Shown here piece after piece: positions 24,742-35,414 of a DNA stretch of 64,000 bases. The DNA is taken from positions 4,650,001 through 4,714,000 of the forward strand of contig JAJTUQ010000002.1 in assembly GCA_021399445.1 (NCBI GenBank), read 5' to 3'. The first letter of the stretch is position 1; the number at the start of each line of letters is the position of its first letter. The DNA is from Xylogone sp. PMI_703 (taxonomy: Eukaryota > Ascomycota > Leotiomycetes). The notes under the pieces were generated by a model. It ran no database searches. It was not told the DNA's origin and was given only the letters and a program-made list of their open reading frames with translations. A program made the translations under genes and the position numbers.

Positions 24742-26600
24742 TTAAAGTAATTGCATATCTTCCATAATGCTCTGATCCTCTATTATGCTTCTCATCATAT
24801 CATCGTCACTTATTGGGGTCCACAACGCTAGTTCCGCAGCCGCCTTCTTCGCTGCGTAGAGCTCTTGCGCGACCCCTTTCACCTGCGCAAACGATATTCC
24901 GGCAGCTGGCCAGACCTTCCTCAATTCCTGAAGTCCGCCACTACTGAGCCGAAGTTGCTCCTTGATATCTCTGTCCTGGATTTGTGGCAACTGGAGCGAC
25001 CAACACGATAGGTGTATTATCGACGCAAGCGTGATGGCACACACGAAGAAATGGGTATGCTTGACAATTGGAGTAGGAAGCGTGATAAGCTTAGAGATTG
25101 CCTGAGCCGCCTCAATGACCTTTGCCGCGTGTATGTTATATGACGGCCCAGGTATGATCTGATGATGCGGTGCACAAGATGTGACGTTCTGTGCAATAGC
25201 TGAGTCAAGTTGGGAATGATCTCGATGCAGTATAATAGTAGCTCTAATCTTCAGTTAAGGACTAGCACTCTGAAATGATATAAGTTGCAGCGAACTTACG
25301 CATGTGCTACCATCATTGCTTGAAAAAGCATCTCGTCAACTCTGCCGTCTCGGGAAACCATACTCTTCTTCGAGGCAGGGAGATGTAACCACCAATTAAC
25401 AATGTAAGATTCAACTCTGTCAATGGAAGGATCATCTTGAAAAGTGATCTTTCCTAGTGCCATAACTCTACCAATGTTTCGGATGGCAACGATACGGTAT
25501 GCGCTAGAAGAATAATTAATATCTCTCCCGTCAAAAAAAGAATCATCAAAATCATCCAGTGTTGATGAAGGGGGTATCGTCTATACAACTCATTAGCCAT
25601 TGTCATTTTGAAGGGCAGTGTTGAGATTCCTTACCCCAGAAGTATATTCTACTTCTTCACAAGGAAGTGGAACATCAGATTCCACGTTATAAAATCGAAA
25701 TTCTGACTTCTGGTGCACACCAGCGATCATTCCGTCAACTGCGTACAGCTCCCAGAAGGTGCGTCGCCAGCTTTCCTCTAAGAATACGCATCCTTGACCA
25801 TTCGCAGAGGCGAACTCTCTTTTATCCATTCCTAGCTCAAGGGCTAGGTCTTGGGCTTCCAAAAGAAATTGTAGAGCCCTGTCTCTATGTAGACATCCGT
25901 CAAATGCAATAGCGAGAAGGAGTAAAGCTTGTACTTTGAACCCATCACGAGAAGTAGCCAGGTTGACCAATCGCTCTGCCTCTTGCTCGAATGCTGCTGT
26001 TGGTGCCTCCGAAATATAGATGGAACCAATATACCATAATATAGCTTCAATGTACCCCAGAGGCTTCTCTTTTAGCAATTTCAAGAGGTTAAGCTTCGGA
26101 AGCATAAAAGGATGTGCTGGAGCAAAGTAGTGGAAGAAGGCTTCCATACACCTTTGCTGTACATCTGGAATGAGGTGAGAGGAGCCAGACACTGTGCCTG
26201 CTAAATCCTGCCCAAAATCAAAGAAAGAAGGATCCGCAAGGGCACCTTGGAAAGATGAAAGATTCAAGCCATTTTGAATCTGCTGTTGTAGATCTTTGGA
26301 GTTAAATGGCGCCCTGATCAAGGGGCAGGTTATCCGTGATAGATCTGTAGATGGAGGTAAAGCTTTGCGTTGGCCAACTGCTTTCCTGGGGCCTTTGTAG
26401 CCTCTCCGACTCCGAACATAGATGCAATCTGTATTATCCGATGAACACCGTGAACAGGGGTTCAGCCCGTCACATTTGAGATGCTTAGACCGGCATGCAA
26501 TACACGCGGCTGAGACTGTGGATCTCGGGCAATCTTGAGGAGATTGGCCAGTTGCAGGCGGCTGCACGTTTCCCTGGCCTGGTGGAGACTTTGAATCCAT
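24742..26600 (-). CDS. Zn(II)2Cys6 fungal transcription factor
   Basis: Fungus-specific binuclear zinc-cluster regulator acting in the nucleus. Exons 26600-25635, 25580-25300 and 25243-24742 give 582 aa. The cluster is complete: Cys33, 36, 43, 49, 52 and 59 (CX2CX6CX5CX2CX6C; CIACRSKHLKC, then CSRC), followed by a basic linker RSRRGYKGPRKAVGQRK. The middle has the fungal-specific regulatory domain with AFFHYFAPAHPFMLPKLN, GYIEAILWYIGSIY, ALLLLAIAFDGCLHRDRA and LEESWRRTFWELYAVDGM. The C-terminal exon continues the helical regulatory region (VIEAAQAISKLITLPTPIVK). The ABCG gene lies downstream in the same orientation, which makes a regulatory link possible but not shown. Target genes cannot be inferred. 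Confidence 0.9.
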
Positions 26601-27460
26601 TGAGCAGACTAGGATAAAAGGATGACCATGAGAAACGTGACTTAGGCGTATTCACTCGCAAACACTACAGATAAGGCCGATTCAGTATTTCATGCAGATT
26701 ATGGACTGGAAATTGAGTTTATTCGAATGATTATGGAGGGGACCCTGTTCAGACTCGGCGACATCAAATACAGAGAGATTGGGAGGCGAAACTCGAAGTA
26801 GATGGTAGACGAGGTCTCCGAGGCAGGTCGGCGACCACTGCATTTATATACGAGCGAGCGCTGTCATCGCACTCCGACATGCGGCAAAACCTAAACGGTC
26901 GATAACATTAGTCATAATATGCATACATAGCTTATATGAAAGCTTATTACTGAGTCTCGATATTATGCCGTTATTCTTTGGTATTTATGAAGCGCCATTC
27001 TGTTTCTGGCTGTGTCCCATTGCCGAGGGAAAGAGGATATATTGCAAGGAGGCCGCAGTTTGCTAGATACATCAACTGTGTTTTAGCGCATCAAAACATA
27101 TCAAACATATGATAAGTTCTAAAATTGGAGCCTTCTCTGCCGCCTAGGATTCGACAATATCTAGTAGATCATTTTCTTCCATGATTTGAATAATCAGTGT
27201 TCAAGTCCCCATCAGACAATCTATATGAGAATTATAATTGGTTAATGCTGATTAGGTTAGCGCATATGCCAATTGAACGAGGAAATACATCTGTATTATA
27301 CAGTATACACTACGTTTACCTCATCATCTTATTTAACATATACTTTTAAATTCCGTGCGTTTGAACTGGAGTATAGCTTAAACTTCCCAGTTCGACCAAT
27401 ATTCACATAGAACTTGGCATTTAAACTACTCATCTACCCTCTCGCTCCGTGTAGATCGCC
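26601..27460. promoter_or_regulatory. Divergent promoter region, Zn2Cys6 regulator/HeLo-pseudokinase
   Basis: 860 bp between divergent start codons, strongly A/T-rich to the right. TATA-like sequence (TATTATACAGTATAC) lies near 27294-27308, about 160 bp upstream of the HeLo gene start. No gene seen. Confidence 0.45.
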
Positions 27461-29466
27461 ATGGACCCAGTATCTGCTGCTGGCATTGCTTTGAGTGTAG
27501 CCTCGCTCGCTGGCCAAGTTTTGACCGGCTGCATCCAGGGTAAGCGGAGTCCAAGATTGGGCCAAAAACCACTGATTCGTATGATGTCCATCTGCTAGGA
27601 ATCCAGTTCATCATCACGGCGAAAAACCTGCCTGAGAGCTCAAGATACCTGAACCTCAGGCTTCGTATGGAGCAGCAACGTCTATTTGCTTGGAGTGAAG
27701 CCTCAGGTCTCCTTGACTTTGCAAATTCGGAAGAAGCCAAGATCCGAGAATCAAATACTTTTATTATACATAGGACCACAATCTTGGACCTTCTTGTACA
27801 GATACAATGTCTTTTCAAAGAGTTTGAAAAAGCACAAAGAAAGAATGAACACTTAAAAGTTGCATCCGAGACTATACAGCCAGAAGATGAGTCCAATGAT
27901 GACCCCGCAGAGGACGCCTCTAGTGCTAAAGTTCCTTTACCTGAGAAGAGACGGAACTTCATTATGAAGGCTATGCGGGCCATTAAGTCTGACCACCTAA
28001 GTGAAGGTAGACGACGACTTCTTTGGGCAGCATTTGATAAAGAGGCTTTTGAGGATCTACTACAACGATTCACAATCCTCAACGATAGCATGACCAACAT
28101 TCTCGATCTGAGGCTACAGACGGAAATCCATCGAACAACTGAGGATACCCATAGAGGTGTCTTACAGTTGCATAAAGACCTCAAAAGCTTACAACAACTA
28201 GTTCTAGCTCTCAATATTAAGGTACAAGCTCGAGGTTCCTCCTCTACAGCAGGTCATCAGCTGTCGTCCGTGGATGATGCTTCAGGACTGAACTTGTTGG
28301 CTCAACTCGCCAAGTTCAAGGCATTCAATGAAGCAATGGAGACTCACAAGTCATCTCCGTGGAATGAAGCTGCTGCAATGGTACTACAGCTTAATAGGCC
28401 TGAAGCAGAGATGGCAGACACAAAGATAGACCGAGCAAGCATTGTACTGAGATCAGATACAGCCGGACATGACCGGGAATCTATTCGATGTGAAGGGACA
28501 TATACTCATAACGGCAGAGAACAAAGTGTCTGGATAGAGTGGAAGGAATACGAGTACCCGAGACGTGATGCTCCTTCGCCTCCACCTATGATTATTGATC
28601 GGGTTCAGAAACTCGCGGCGCTTCTCCGTCACGAACCTAAACCGGAGGCCTTTAGAGTTCCCCATTGCTTAGGTTACTTTGATGATGCTCGTCAATCGGA
28701 GGACCCCGAAGCAAGTGATAGTGATGATGATCATGAACCTCGGATCGGCTTTGTGTTCGAGAAGCCTCAGGATGAGAGTATCTCTCCAACTACCATTCCA
28801 ATATCGCTATATGAGCTTCTTCTTTCTGCCAGAAGACCACGAATAACTGATCGTATTAGGCTTGCACATGCCATTGCTAACTGTCTGTTGTATCTTCATA
28901 GTGTCAACTGGCTACATAAGGGACTACGATCTAATAATATTGTATTTTTTCCTCTCACTTCCCCACAAAAATCGGACGATCTCCGCAAGATTGACTACAG
29001 CAAACCTTACCTCTCTGGATTTGATTTTGCTCGTCCTGCCCGAGCAGACGAGATGACTGAGATACCAGGTGATATAGAAAATAATATGTATCGCCATCCA
29101 AGCACACAGGGTAGTGGTTTTGGTCCGCGAGAGAAATTCCGGAAGTCCTTTGACATCTACAGCCTTGGTGTTGTCTTGGTGGAACTGGCCCACTGGTCAT
29201 CAATTCAAAAGATCCTCGGGATCGAGAGAATAAACACTAGGACAACGCTAAGAATACGACAGACGTTACTAGATCCTACGCATATCTCCGAAATTGGCGC
29301 TAATATGGGAGAGATCTTTGAGAACGCAACTAAAATATGTATCGCAGGGGGCAGTGAGCTTGGGATTGAGGATGGTGATGATGAGACAGGTGACTATGTT
29401 GCGACAAAGCTCTCTATGAAGTTCTATGAAGAGGTAGTGAAGAAACTTGCGGATGTTAAGATTTGA
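27461..29466 (+). CDS. HeLo-domain protein with C-terminal pseudokinase domain
   Basis: Predicted regulated-cell-death or allorecognition type protein. Exons 27461-27539 and 27599-29466 (59-nt intron) give 648 aa. The N-terminal ~215 residues match the HeLo (prion-inhibition and propagation) domain: MDPVSAAGIALSVASLAGQV, CIQGIQFIITAKNL, YLNLRLRMEQQRLFAWSE. Its first ~30 residues are hydrophobic, like the membrane-inserting first helix of HET-S. A linker contains long helices. From ~330 a kinase-like fold follows: candidate Lys342 in VWIEWKEYEYP, SLYELLL, RIRLAHAIANCLLYLHSVNW. The catalytic loop reads HKGLRSNNIVFF (466-477), so the HRD aspartate is Gly468, and the DFG position reads SGFDF (499-503). 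Then comes SFDIYSLGVVLVELAHW. The fold is therefore a probable pseudokinase. No amyloid repeat was seen. Cell-death function is inference. Confidence 0.88.
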
Positions 29467-29801
29467 TCAAGTCAAAACTTGGAATTGATATATCGGAAAC
29501 TATGTAAGAATAAGATTTCAGAAACAAAGTATTAGAGGATTTCATCAAAGTCTTCACTCCATTTATCTATTTTTTGTAGTAGCATTCACGTATCAAATGA
29601 ACTTGTAGTAGAGACAATCACGTGTGATTGGTGGAGGGGTACAACTTCAACGCGAGAAGCTATAATGGTGGGTAGCGCGTTTGACGTCTTTGCGACTCGT
29701 TCTTCCTGGCATTTTAAGCCCTTTTTTTTTTCTCTTCAAGTGCGCAACTCAATTAGCCATATATAGCTCATGCCTAAGGAGTAAATTAATTAACGGCCAC
29801 C
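29467..29801. promoter_or_regulatory. Promoter region of DAD3
   Basis: 335 bp upstream of DAD3. A CACGTG (in ATCACGTGTGATTGG, overlapping an ATTGG/CCAAT box) lies at 29619-29624, and a T-tract (29711-29722) near the probable transcription start. Confidence 0.45.
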
Positions 29802-30145
29802 ATGGAGCACTCGGATGCAACTACGTCCAACATTCTTGCAGCAGAACCCGAAGAGCTCTCCCCGCTTGAGCAAGATGTGTTAGATGAGTATGAGCGATTA
29901 GCAGAGAATATGAAGAAGGTATTTAATGCAGACTAATCTGCATACCATTTATCACAGGCTAACTGATTTTATAGCTAGCAGGCCTTCTCGATGCCATGGC
30001 TGGTTCACCAACGGCGGAGATACTAGATGGTCTAAGACAGTTGGAGCGAAAGACAAGCCTGGTGTTTACTTTACTGAAGGCGAGCGTGTATAGTATAGTG
30101 CTACAGCAAGAGATCTATTCGGGAGACCAAGGTGGACAAGAATAA
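29802..30145 (+). CDS. DAD3: DASH/Dam1 complex subunit Dad3
   Basis: Small subunit of the DASH (Dam1) ring, which couples kinetochores to microtubule plus ends in mitosis. Two short exons, 29802-29918 and 29975-30145 (56-nt intron, branch GCTAAC), give 95 aa. Motifs of the family are LSPLEQDVLDEYERLAENM, then across the splice LLDAMAGSPTAEILDGLRQL and ERKTSLVFTLLKASVYSIVL. The ATG has an excellent context (GGCCACCATGG). The family is usually 80-100 aa, so the length fits. The exons are individually too short to stand out as open frames, but the spliced product is convincing. Convergent with the uS5m gene, 184 bp between stops. Confidence 0.93.
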
Positions 30146-30329
30146 TAGAATTTACGACATGATCACTCTGGGAGTTACGGCGTCAGGTTAGTGGAAGTCA
30201 AGGATATATGAGAAAAGAGGCGTTAAGTTTCTTTTCTTCCGATGCAATGCTATCGCTCTGCTGGAATGTCATGATACCGCATGTCCATTGTTCCCCATAC
30301 TCATACACGGATATATATAAAACAGTCAA

Positions 30330-31642
30330 TTATACACGACCACCATAATACACCCTTCGGACATCTACAAGCTTCTTTCCTCTTCCGCGGGCGATCTCAT
30401 CTGGTAATCTCTGGCTCATTAGAGCCTGATATGTCGCTTTGATAGTATTCATTTTATTTCGGGAACGTGGAACTCTCGCAGAGAGATCCTGGATGCCAGC
30501 TGCTCGCGCCATCTCAAAGATGTTATGTTGACAACGGAGACCATATCCTAAACAATATTAATATCCATTTCCGTTCGTAAAAAGAAGAGATTAAGCTCAC
30601 CTGGCGGTCTTGCCATGAGGGTCACCTCAGCTGCGGCAACTTTGCCATTAACTTCACCATAGATTGTGCGTTCTTCGTATCGAGGAATAGGTTGCATATT
30701 ACGAATGGCTGCAATTTTGGCATTATTCATGGTCTCTTCCACCTCTATGCCCTTTGATTCGCCAATTCCTAACCTGCCATTCTGATTACCAGCTATAGCA
30801 AGGCAATACATGCTCTGAATTTTGCCCATGCGAGTCTGGTTGACGACACGATGTCTCACCAAGATCTTTGCTTTTAGATCTAAGATTTCGTCCAACGTCA
30901 ACCCTGTCTGTTTCCGTAACCTATTGTAAATGCCATCCGGATCTCTCGAATCCTCCTCCTCTCCCTCTTCTTTTTGATAAATTGCATCCTGGTCGAGCAC
31001 CCTAGGAATAGCAGGAGCCAGTGAAGACGCTGAGCGTGGGGCAGGTCGCCCGTCGCCGCTAGTCCTTCCGGAAGACTCCTCCTCGAATCTCAGTGCGTCA
31101 AGCCGATTAGGGCGGACTGCTGCAAGATACTTTGGATCCTCTGGGTTCATAGATCCTTCTGGCTCAACATGGACTTTCTCCCACCATTCGAGCATTTCTC
31201 CCGCTAGCTCTTCCGGAGTCTGCCACCTCTCCTTCTGATCTAAGGGCTGATAGTTCTTTGGTCGCTTATCAATAACTGGCTGGACGGTACTGAGGTCATC
31301 TAGATAAGGTAACATTCCTGGATCTGATCGCAAGACACCGTGGCTCTGTAGGTCTTCTGGGTCGATTGCCTGCTCTCCTGCCTCAATGGCTTTCATCTGC
31401 TCAGGTGTATAGATTTTTGAAAGAGCTTCCGTCTCCTCCTTGCTGTAAGGTTTGAAGATCTCACGAGCGGGAGGCGTATTCTGAACCAGACCCATTTCTG
31501 AAGCTTTAACACTAGCAAATCTAGGCCGCCGGCGTTCATGAAGATGAGGGGAGGTATGGAAATTTTGGCAGCGGACGTGAGGTCGCGCCTTTGGAATTGA
31601 GGGTGCCATGTAGAGACATCTTGCAGGCCGTAAGACACTCAT
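30330..31642 (-). CDS. MRPS5: Mitochondrial ribosomal protein uS5m
   Basis: Small-subunit mitoribosomal protein of the bacterial S5 family (yeast Mrps5). Exons 31642-30601 and 30547-30330 (53-nt intron) give 419 aa. The first ~35 residues are basic and Ser/His-rich without acids (MSVLRPARCLYMAPSIPK), fitting a mitochondrial presequence. A long fungal-specific N-terminal extension follows. The S5 fold is C-terminal: VRHRVVNQTRMGKIQSMYCL, GNQNGRLGIGESKGIEVE, AIRNMQPIPRYEERTIYGEV, KVAAAEVTLMARPPGYGLRC, MARAAGIQDLSARVPRSRN. The splice rebuilds RPPGYGLRC, which is good support. A CACGTG lies at 31763-31768, about 120 bp upstream of the start. Confidence 0.93.
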
Positions 31643-32827
31643 GGCTCCCTATGCACGTTGGGGTCGCCAACTGGCGTCCAATGGCTCAATGCGGGTTGTG
31701 ATTATCAGGCCGTTGTCGACAAGAAATATCAAAAAGCTTCTCGGTAGTGTGATGAGAGCCGGCACGTGATCTAGTCTCCTACCGAAGTAATGCCGATGAA
31801 GCCTGGAATATAAGGTACTGATATCAAGACTAACAGACTAAAGGATGAACCCAACTAGCCAAGAAGGGGGACAGGAGTTTTGTTGCACATCTGGGGTCTT
31901 CAGAATGAGCTAAAAGTCTTGGCATTGAGTAAGTAGCAGAGCGACTACTCCTCATACTTGGTGCATTGGCTGACTCTAAACTGATTCATACAGATCATTT
32001 ACTGAGCTTATAATCAGCAATTTGTTACCAGACGAAATCGAAACCTTATCCATTACGATTCTTGGTCATGGGACATGTTATCCATAATCTTGGGGGAAGA
32101 TAAGAGGCTGAAGTCCATCAACCAAATCTCCAGAGGTCTAATGGTGCCGATAGCCGACTTGGAAAACTAACTAAACACTCCGGGAATAAGAACAGCAATG
32201 GCAAAGCAGTCAACAAGGAACAAAATAAAGGTTGCCTGTGGCTAAGCACTGTAGTGTGTTAGGCAATCTTGGCAGCTGAGCCTCCATTGAAGTATGAATC
32301 TGCCAGAACAACGATTAGCATGTGTGCTTTGCCGCAATGACACAACTTGCTATCTGAGGATTTCCTAGCATAAATCGCTCTTTTGAAGCATGAGATGGTC
32401 TAATATGGCTATTGTAACCAAATAATGGCTCATGGATGAGTTATTTATCGTGGAGAGCAAGACGGGCAGAATTTGGCCCGCTTTGAGTTTCAAGGACGAG
32501 AACGAGGCTTGAAGCTTGAAAGTTTGCCCGAACACACAGCCTCATTTGCTTTCACGAAGCTCGGTAGGAAGACATATTAACAATGCATGATTGTTGATCA
32601 TCACCATTTTGTCCAACGCTCTCAAGCCGCGGGGTCACCTGAGCTATGGGTAAAGCACAAAGGACGAATGAGGAAACCTTCTGGAAGCATTCCATCACAG
32701 CGCTAAACCAGCCCCAGATTCTTGGCGAAATGCCTACCCCTGCTCAAGGTTCCGATTATCCAGCTTGCTGGGGGCTCCTCGAGCGTGTCCAAACAGGTGA
32801 AATTGTATAAATCAAAGTCAAGTTCCT
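31643..32827. other. Intergenic region upstream of uS5m and a small unknown gene
   Basis: 1.2 kb between divergent starts without an open frame of note. CACGTG at 31763-31768 belongs to the uS5m promoter. Nothing else recognised. Confidence 0.45.
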
Positions 32828-33301
32828 ATGGTTGAGAGATCATGTCCATCCAAATTTGCATTTCGTGATAGTCACTCCTGCAATGAGCCCAATCTCACAA
32901 TGCTTTTATATTCAACCCGAGAGACCATCATGATGTCCAAAGCCGACCAACTACCCGATATGTCTGCCTATCACATGGCAGAACCTCTCAGAAGAACAGT
33001 CTCCGAACCCCAGCCATTAAGGCTGTACTCAGCACAATGGGCCGTCGACGAGGCAGCTCATGAAGCACTCAGGAAAGAAGCTCATAGATTACTCGGCTCC
33101 TCTATCATCGCGAGCAGCGATGGAGAGGAAATGAAGCATCTACAAAAGAAGAAGCGCAGCCAATCAAGTGGGCAAGCACAATTACATCAGCCAAAGGCTG
33201 CCCATGTAAATATCTACACCCAATGTGGACGACATAGCAATGAATGGCTGTTTGGGGGACTTTCATTTTCTGGAACTGTGAGGCGCATCTGGAAAAAATA
33301 A
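32828..33301 (+). CDS. Small hypothetical protein with CGRHSNEWLFGG motif
   Basis: Single-exon frame of 157 aa; function not recognised. Met36 or Met37 (ATGATGTCCAAAGCC near 32933) are alternative starts and may be better, since the segment before them is of unremarkable composition. The middle is charged and helical (YSAQWAVDEAAHEALRKEAH), then a Lys/Gln-rich stretch, and a C-terminal compact motif, NIYTQCGRHSNEWLFGGLSF, ending in GTVRRIWKK. The pattern of a disordered N-terminus and a sharply structured C-terminal motif argues for a real gene. It lies upstream of TRM2 in the same orientation, with 298 bp between them. Confidence 0.55.
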   Translation: MVERSCPSKFAFRDSHSCNEPNLTMLLYSTRETIMMSKADQLPDMSAYHMAEPLRRTVSEPQPLRLYSAQWAVDEAAHEALRKEAHRLLGSSIIASSDGEEMKHLQKKKRSQSSGQAQLHQPKAAHVNIYTQCGRHSNEWLFGGLSFSGTVRRIWKK

Positions 33302-33599
33302 TAAGAAAAGAACCGGGACTATTAGTCGAAGTTTGAGATCCTGTATTATCATTAATTGTATTGTTAAGATTGCAAATTCCTCTTTCATAGCGAGGTTCAG
33401 ATGCGTAGTAGTAGGATGTGGGGAAGAAATATGTGGAGGAATGGTTGGTGCCTCAGCCTTGCGGATTAGCGAGGCAAAACTAGAGAAATTTATTATGGTT
33501 TTTTTTGAAGGATGCGCGAAGCTAACATAACGTTTCTTAAAGAGTTCGAATACGATTAACTCCACGAGCTCTAATTGAGTAGTTTTGATCGTACCTTCC

Positions 33600-35414
33600 A
33601 TGTTCCGATGCTATAAGAGAATAATACTGCCTCTCACCCTCCAGATCCATTCTCAAAAAGTATCTACTCGCAAAGTCAATTTCTTAGCCATGCAGCCTCC
33701 TGCTACACAGCTCCGCAATGGCGATGGTGGTCAAGACCGTAGAAAGAGACAATTCCAGGGTGGACGAGGAGCAAAGAGACAACGAACACACAAGGAAAAG
33801 CCGGTAAAAGAAGGATCGAATGAAGAAGTTCTCCTAGCAGATGTACGGGATTTGTTTGCTGCTCAGAAGTTGACTGACACAGTCGCATCCACGGAGTTAG
33901 AAGCTGGCAGTAGCTCAAAGCAATCTCCTGAAGAGACGGTCGAATCCAATGGTTCTAAGAATGTGCAACTCCCTGATCCGTTTACGGAGATCGAGGTGAA
34001 AGTTACAGAGATATCCTCGACCGGCGACGGTCTTGCTTGGGATCCTACATCGGAACAAATATACGTAGTGCCTTTTACTGCACCAGGCGACACAGTCAGA
34101 GCGAAGGTTATCAGACACTTTCGAAATGATCACTACTCTATGGCAGACTTTATATCCGTGATAGAACCTTCGCCCTTGCGCGACGACTCGAGGATAAATT
34201 GCAAGTACTTTGGCAAGTGCTCTGGGTGCCAGTTCCAAATGCTAAGCTACGACACCCAGTTGGAACACAAAAGAACGATAGTTGAGAAGGCATACAAGAA
34301 TTTTTCTCAATTGCCGCCCGAACTTGTTCCTTCAATTGGTGATACGATTGGTAGCCCACTGCAATATGGATATAGAACCAAACTCACGCCTCACTTCGAT
34401 GGTCCACCGGGATATCGAAGCAGAAGTTCAAAAAAGAGTGGTCAGCAGAAGAGCTATGAGGAGACGCCAGAAATTGGATTCATGCAGAAAGGGACCAGGA
34501 AGACGATGGATATCGAGGATTGCCCTATTGGTACCGACGTTGTGCGATTGGGAATGAAGAGAGAAAGATCACGGGTTATTCAGGAGCTGGACAAATACCA
34601 AAGAGGTGCTACGATTCTACTACGAGAGAGCACACGACGGGTAGCAAACGATTCCTCGGATTCCTTACCGGAAACAGAGACATCTGCGGATATGATCAAG
34701 GTGACTATGGATAAGTACACAGATTTCAAGGTCTGCATTACAGATAACAATGCTACCACTACGGAATACGTCGATGATTACATTTTCACCAACCCGGCGG
34801 GATCTTTTTTTCAAAATAACAATTCTATCCTACCGGTCTTTACCCAGTATATTCGGGACCACATCTTCCCACCTTCTGGACCTGCGGACTCAACTGCTCC
34901 TAAGGTTAAATACCTTATCGATGCATACTCAGGTTCCGGGCTTTTCACTATAACACTCTCCTCACTCTTTACCTCATCTATGGGCATTGATATTGCAACT
35001 GGTTCAATCGAATTTGCACGCAAAAATGCCGAACTTAACAACTTACCACCTTCACAATGCAAGTTTATTGCTGCAGATGCACCCGAATTATTCAAGTCGG
35101 TCACGTATCCGAGAGACGAGACAGTTGTAGTCATTGACCCGCCAAGGAAGGGCTGCGACGATAGTTTTCTTAGCCAGCTACTGAAATTTGCACCAAAGAG
35201 GGTGGTGTATGTGAGTTGTAACGTTCATACTCAAGCTAGAGACGTCGGGGTTTTAGTAAAGGGAAAAGGCGGTGCCAGATATACAATTGAAACTCTACGT
35301 GGGTTTGACTTCTTTCCTCAGACCGGCCATGTAGAAGGTGTTGCAGTTTTGAACAGGGTTGAGGAGAGTGTACCAGAAGCCCCATCGGAAGTGGCGATGG
35401 AGGATTCATCCTAA
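33600..35414 (+). CDS. TRM2: tRNA (uracil-5-)-methyltransferase Trm2
   Basis: SAM-dependent m5U54 methyltransferase of tRNA, TrmA/RumA family. One exon; 604 aa from the ATG at 33600 (609 from an earlier ATG at 33585; another at 33690 would remove the first 30 residues). The first ~40 residues are basic and could target a mitochondrial pool (MFRCYKRIILPLTLQIHSQK). A Lys/Arg-rich segment (RRKRQFQGGRGAKRQRTHK) may be nuclear-localising. A TRAM-like domain follows (VTEISSTGDGLAWD, VVPFTAPGDTVRAKV), then a RumA-type cysteine cluster CKYFGKCSGCQF (CX5CX2C) with a fourth candidate Cys in DIEDCPIG. The methyltransferase core has IDAYSGSGLFTITL, VVIDPPRKGCD and the catalytic cysteine in VVYVSCNVHTQARD (residue 545 counted from 33585). 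Complete and apparently functional. Confidence 0.93.
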   Translation: MFRCYKRIILPLTLQIHSQKVSTRKVNFLAMQPPATQLRNGDGGQDRRKRQFQGGRGAKRQRTHKEKPVKEGSNEEVLLADVRDLFAAQKLTDTVASTELEAGSSSKQSPEETVESNGSKNVQLPDPFTEIEVKVTEISSTGDGLAWDPTSEQIYVVPFTAPGDTVRAKVIRHFRNDHYSMADFISVIEPSPLRDDSRINCKYFGKCSGCQFQMLSYDTQLEHKRTIVEKAYKNFSQLPPELVPSIGDTIGSPLQYGYRTKLTPHFDGPPGYRSRSSKKSGQQKSYEETPEIGFMQKGTRKTMDIEDCPIGTDVVRLGMKRERSRVIQELDKYQRGATILLRESTRRVANDSSDSLPETETSADMIKVTMDKYTDFKVCITDNNATTTEYVDDYIFTNPAGSFFQNNNSILPVFTQYIRDHIFPPSGPADSTAPKVKYLIDAYSGSGLFTITLSSLFTSSMGIDIATGSIEFARKNAELNNLPPSQCKFIAADAPELFKSVTYPRDETVVVIDPPRKGCDDSFLSQLLKFAPKRVVYVSCNVHTQARDVGVLVKGKGGARYTIETLRGFDFFPQTGHVEGVAVLNRVEESVPEAPSEVAMEDSS

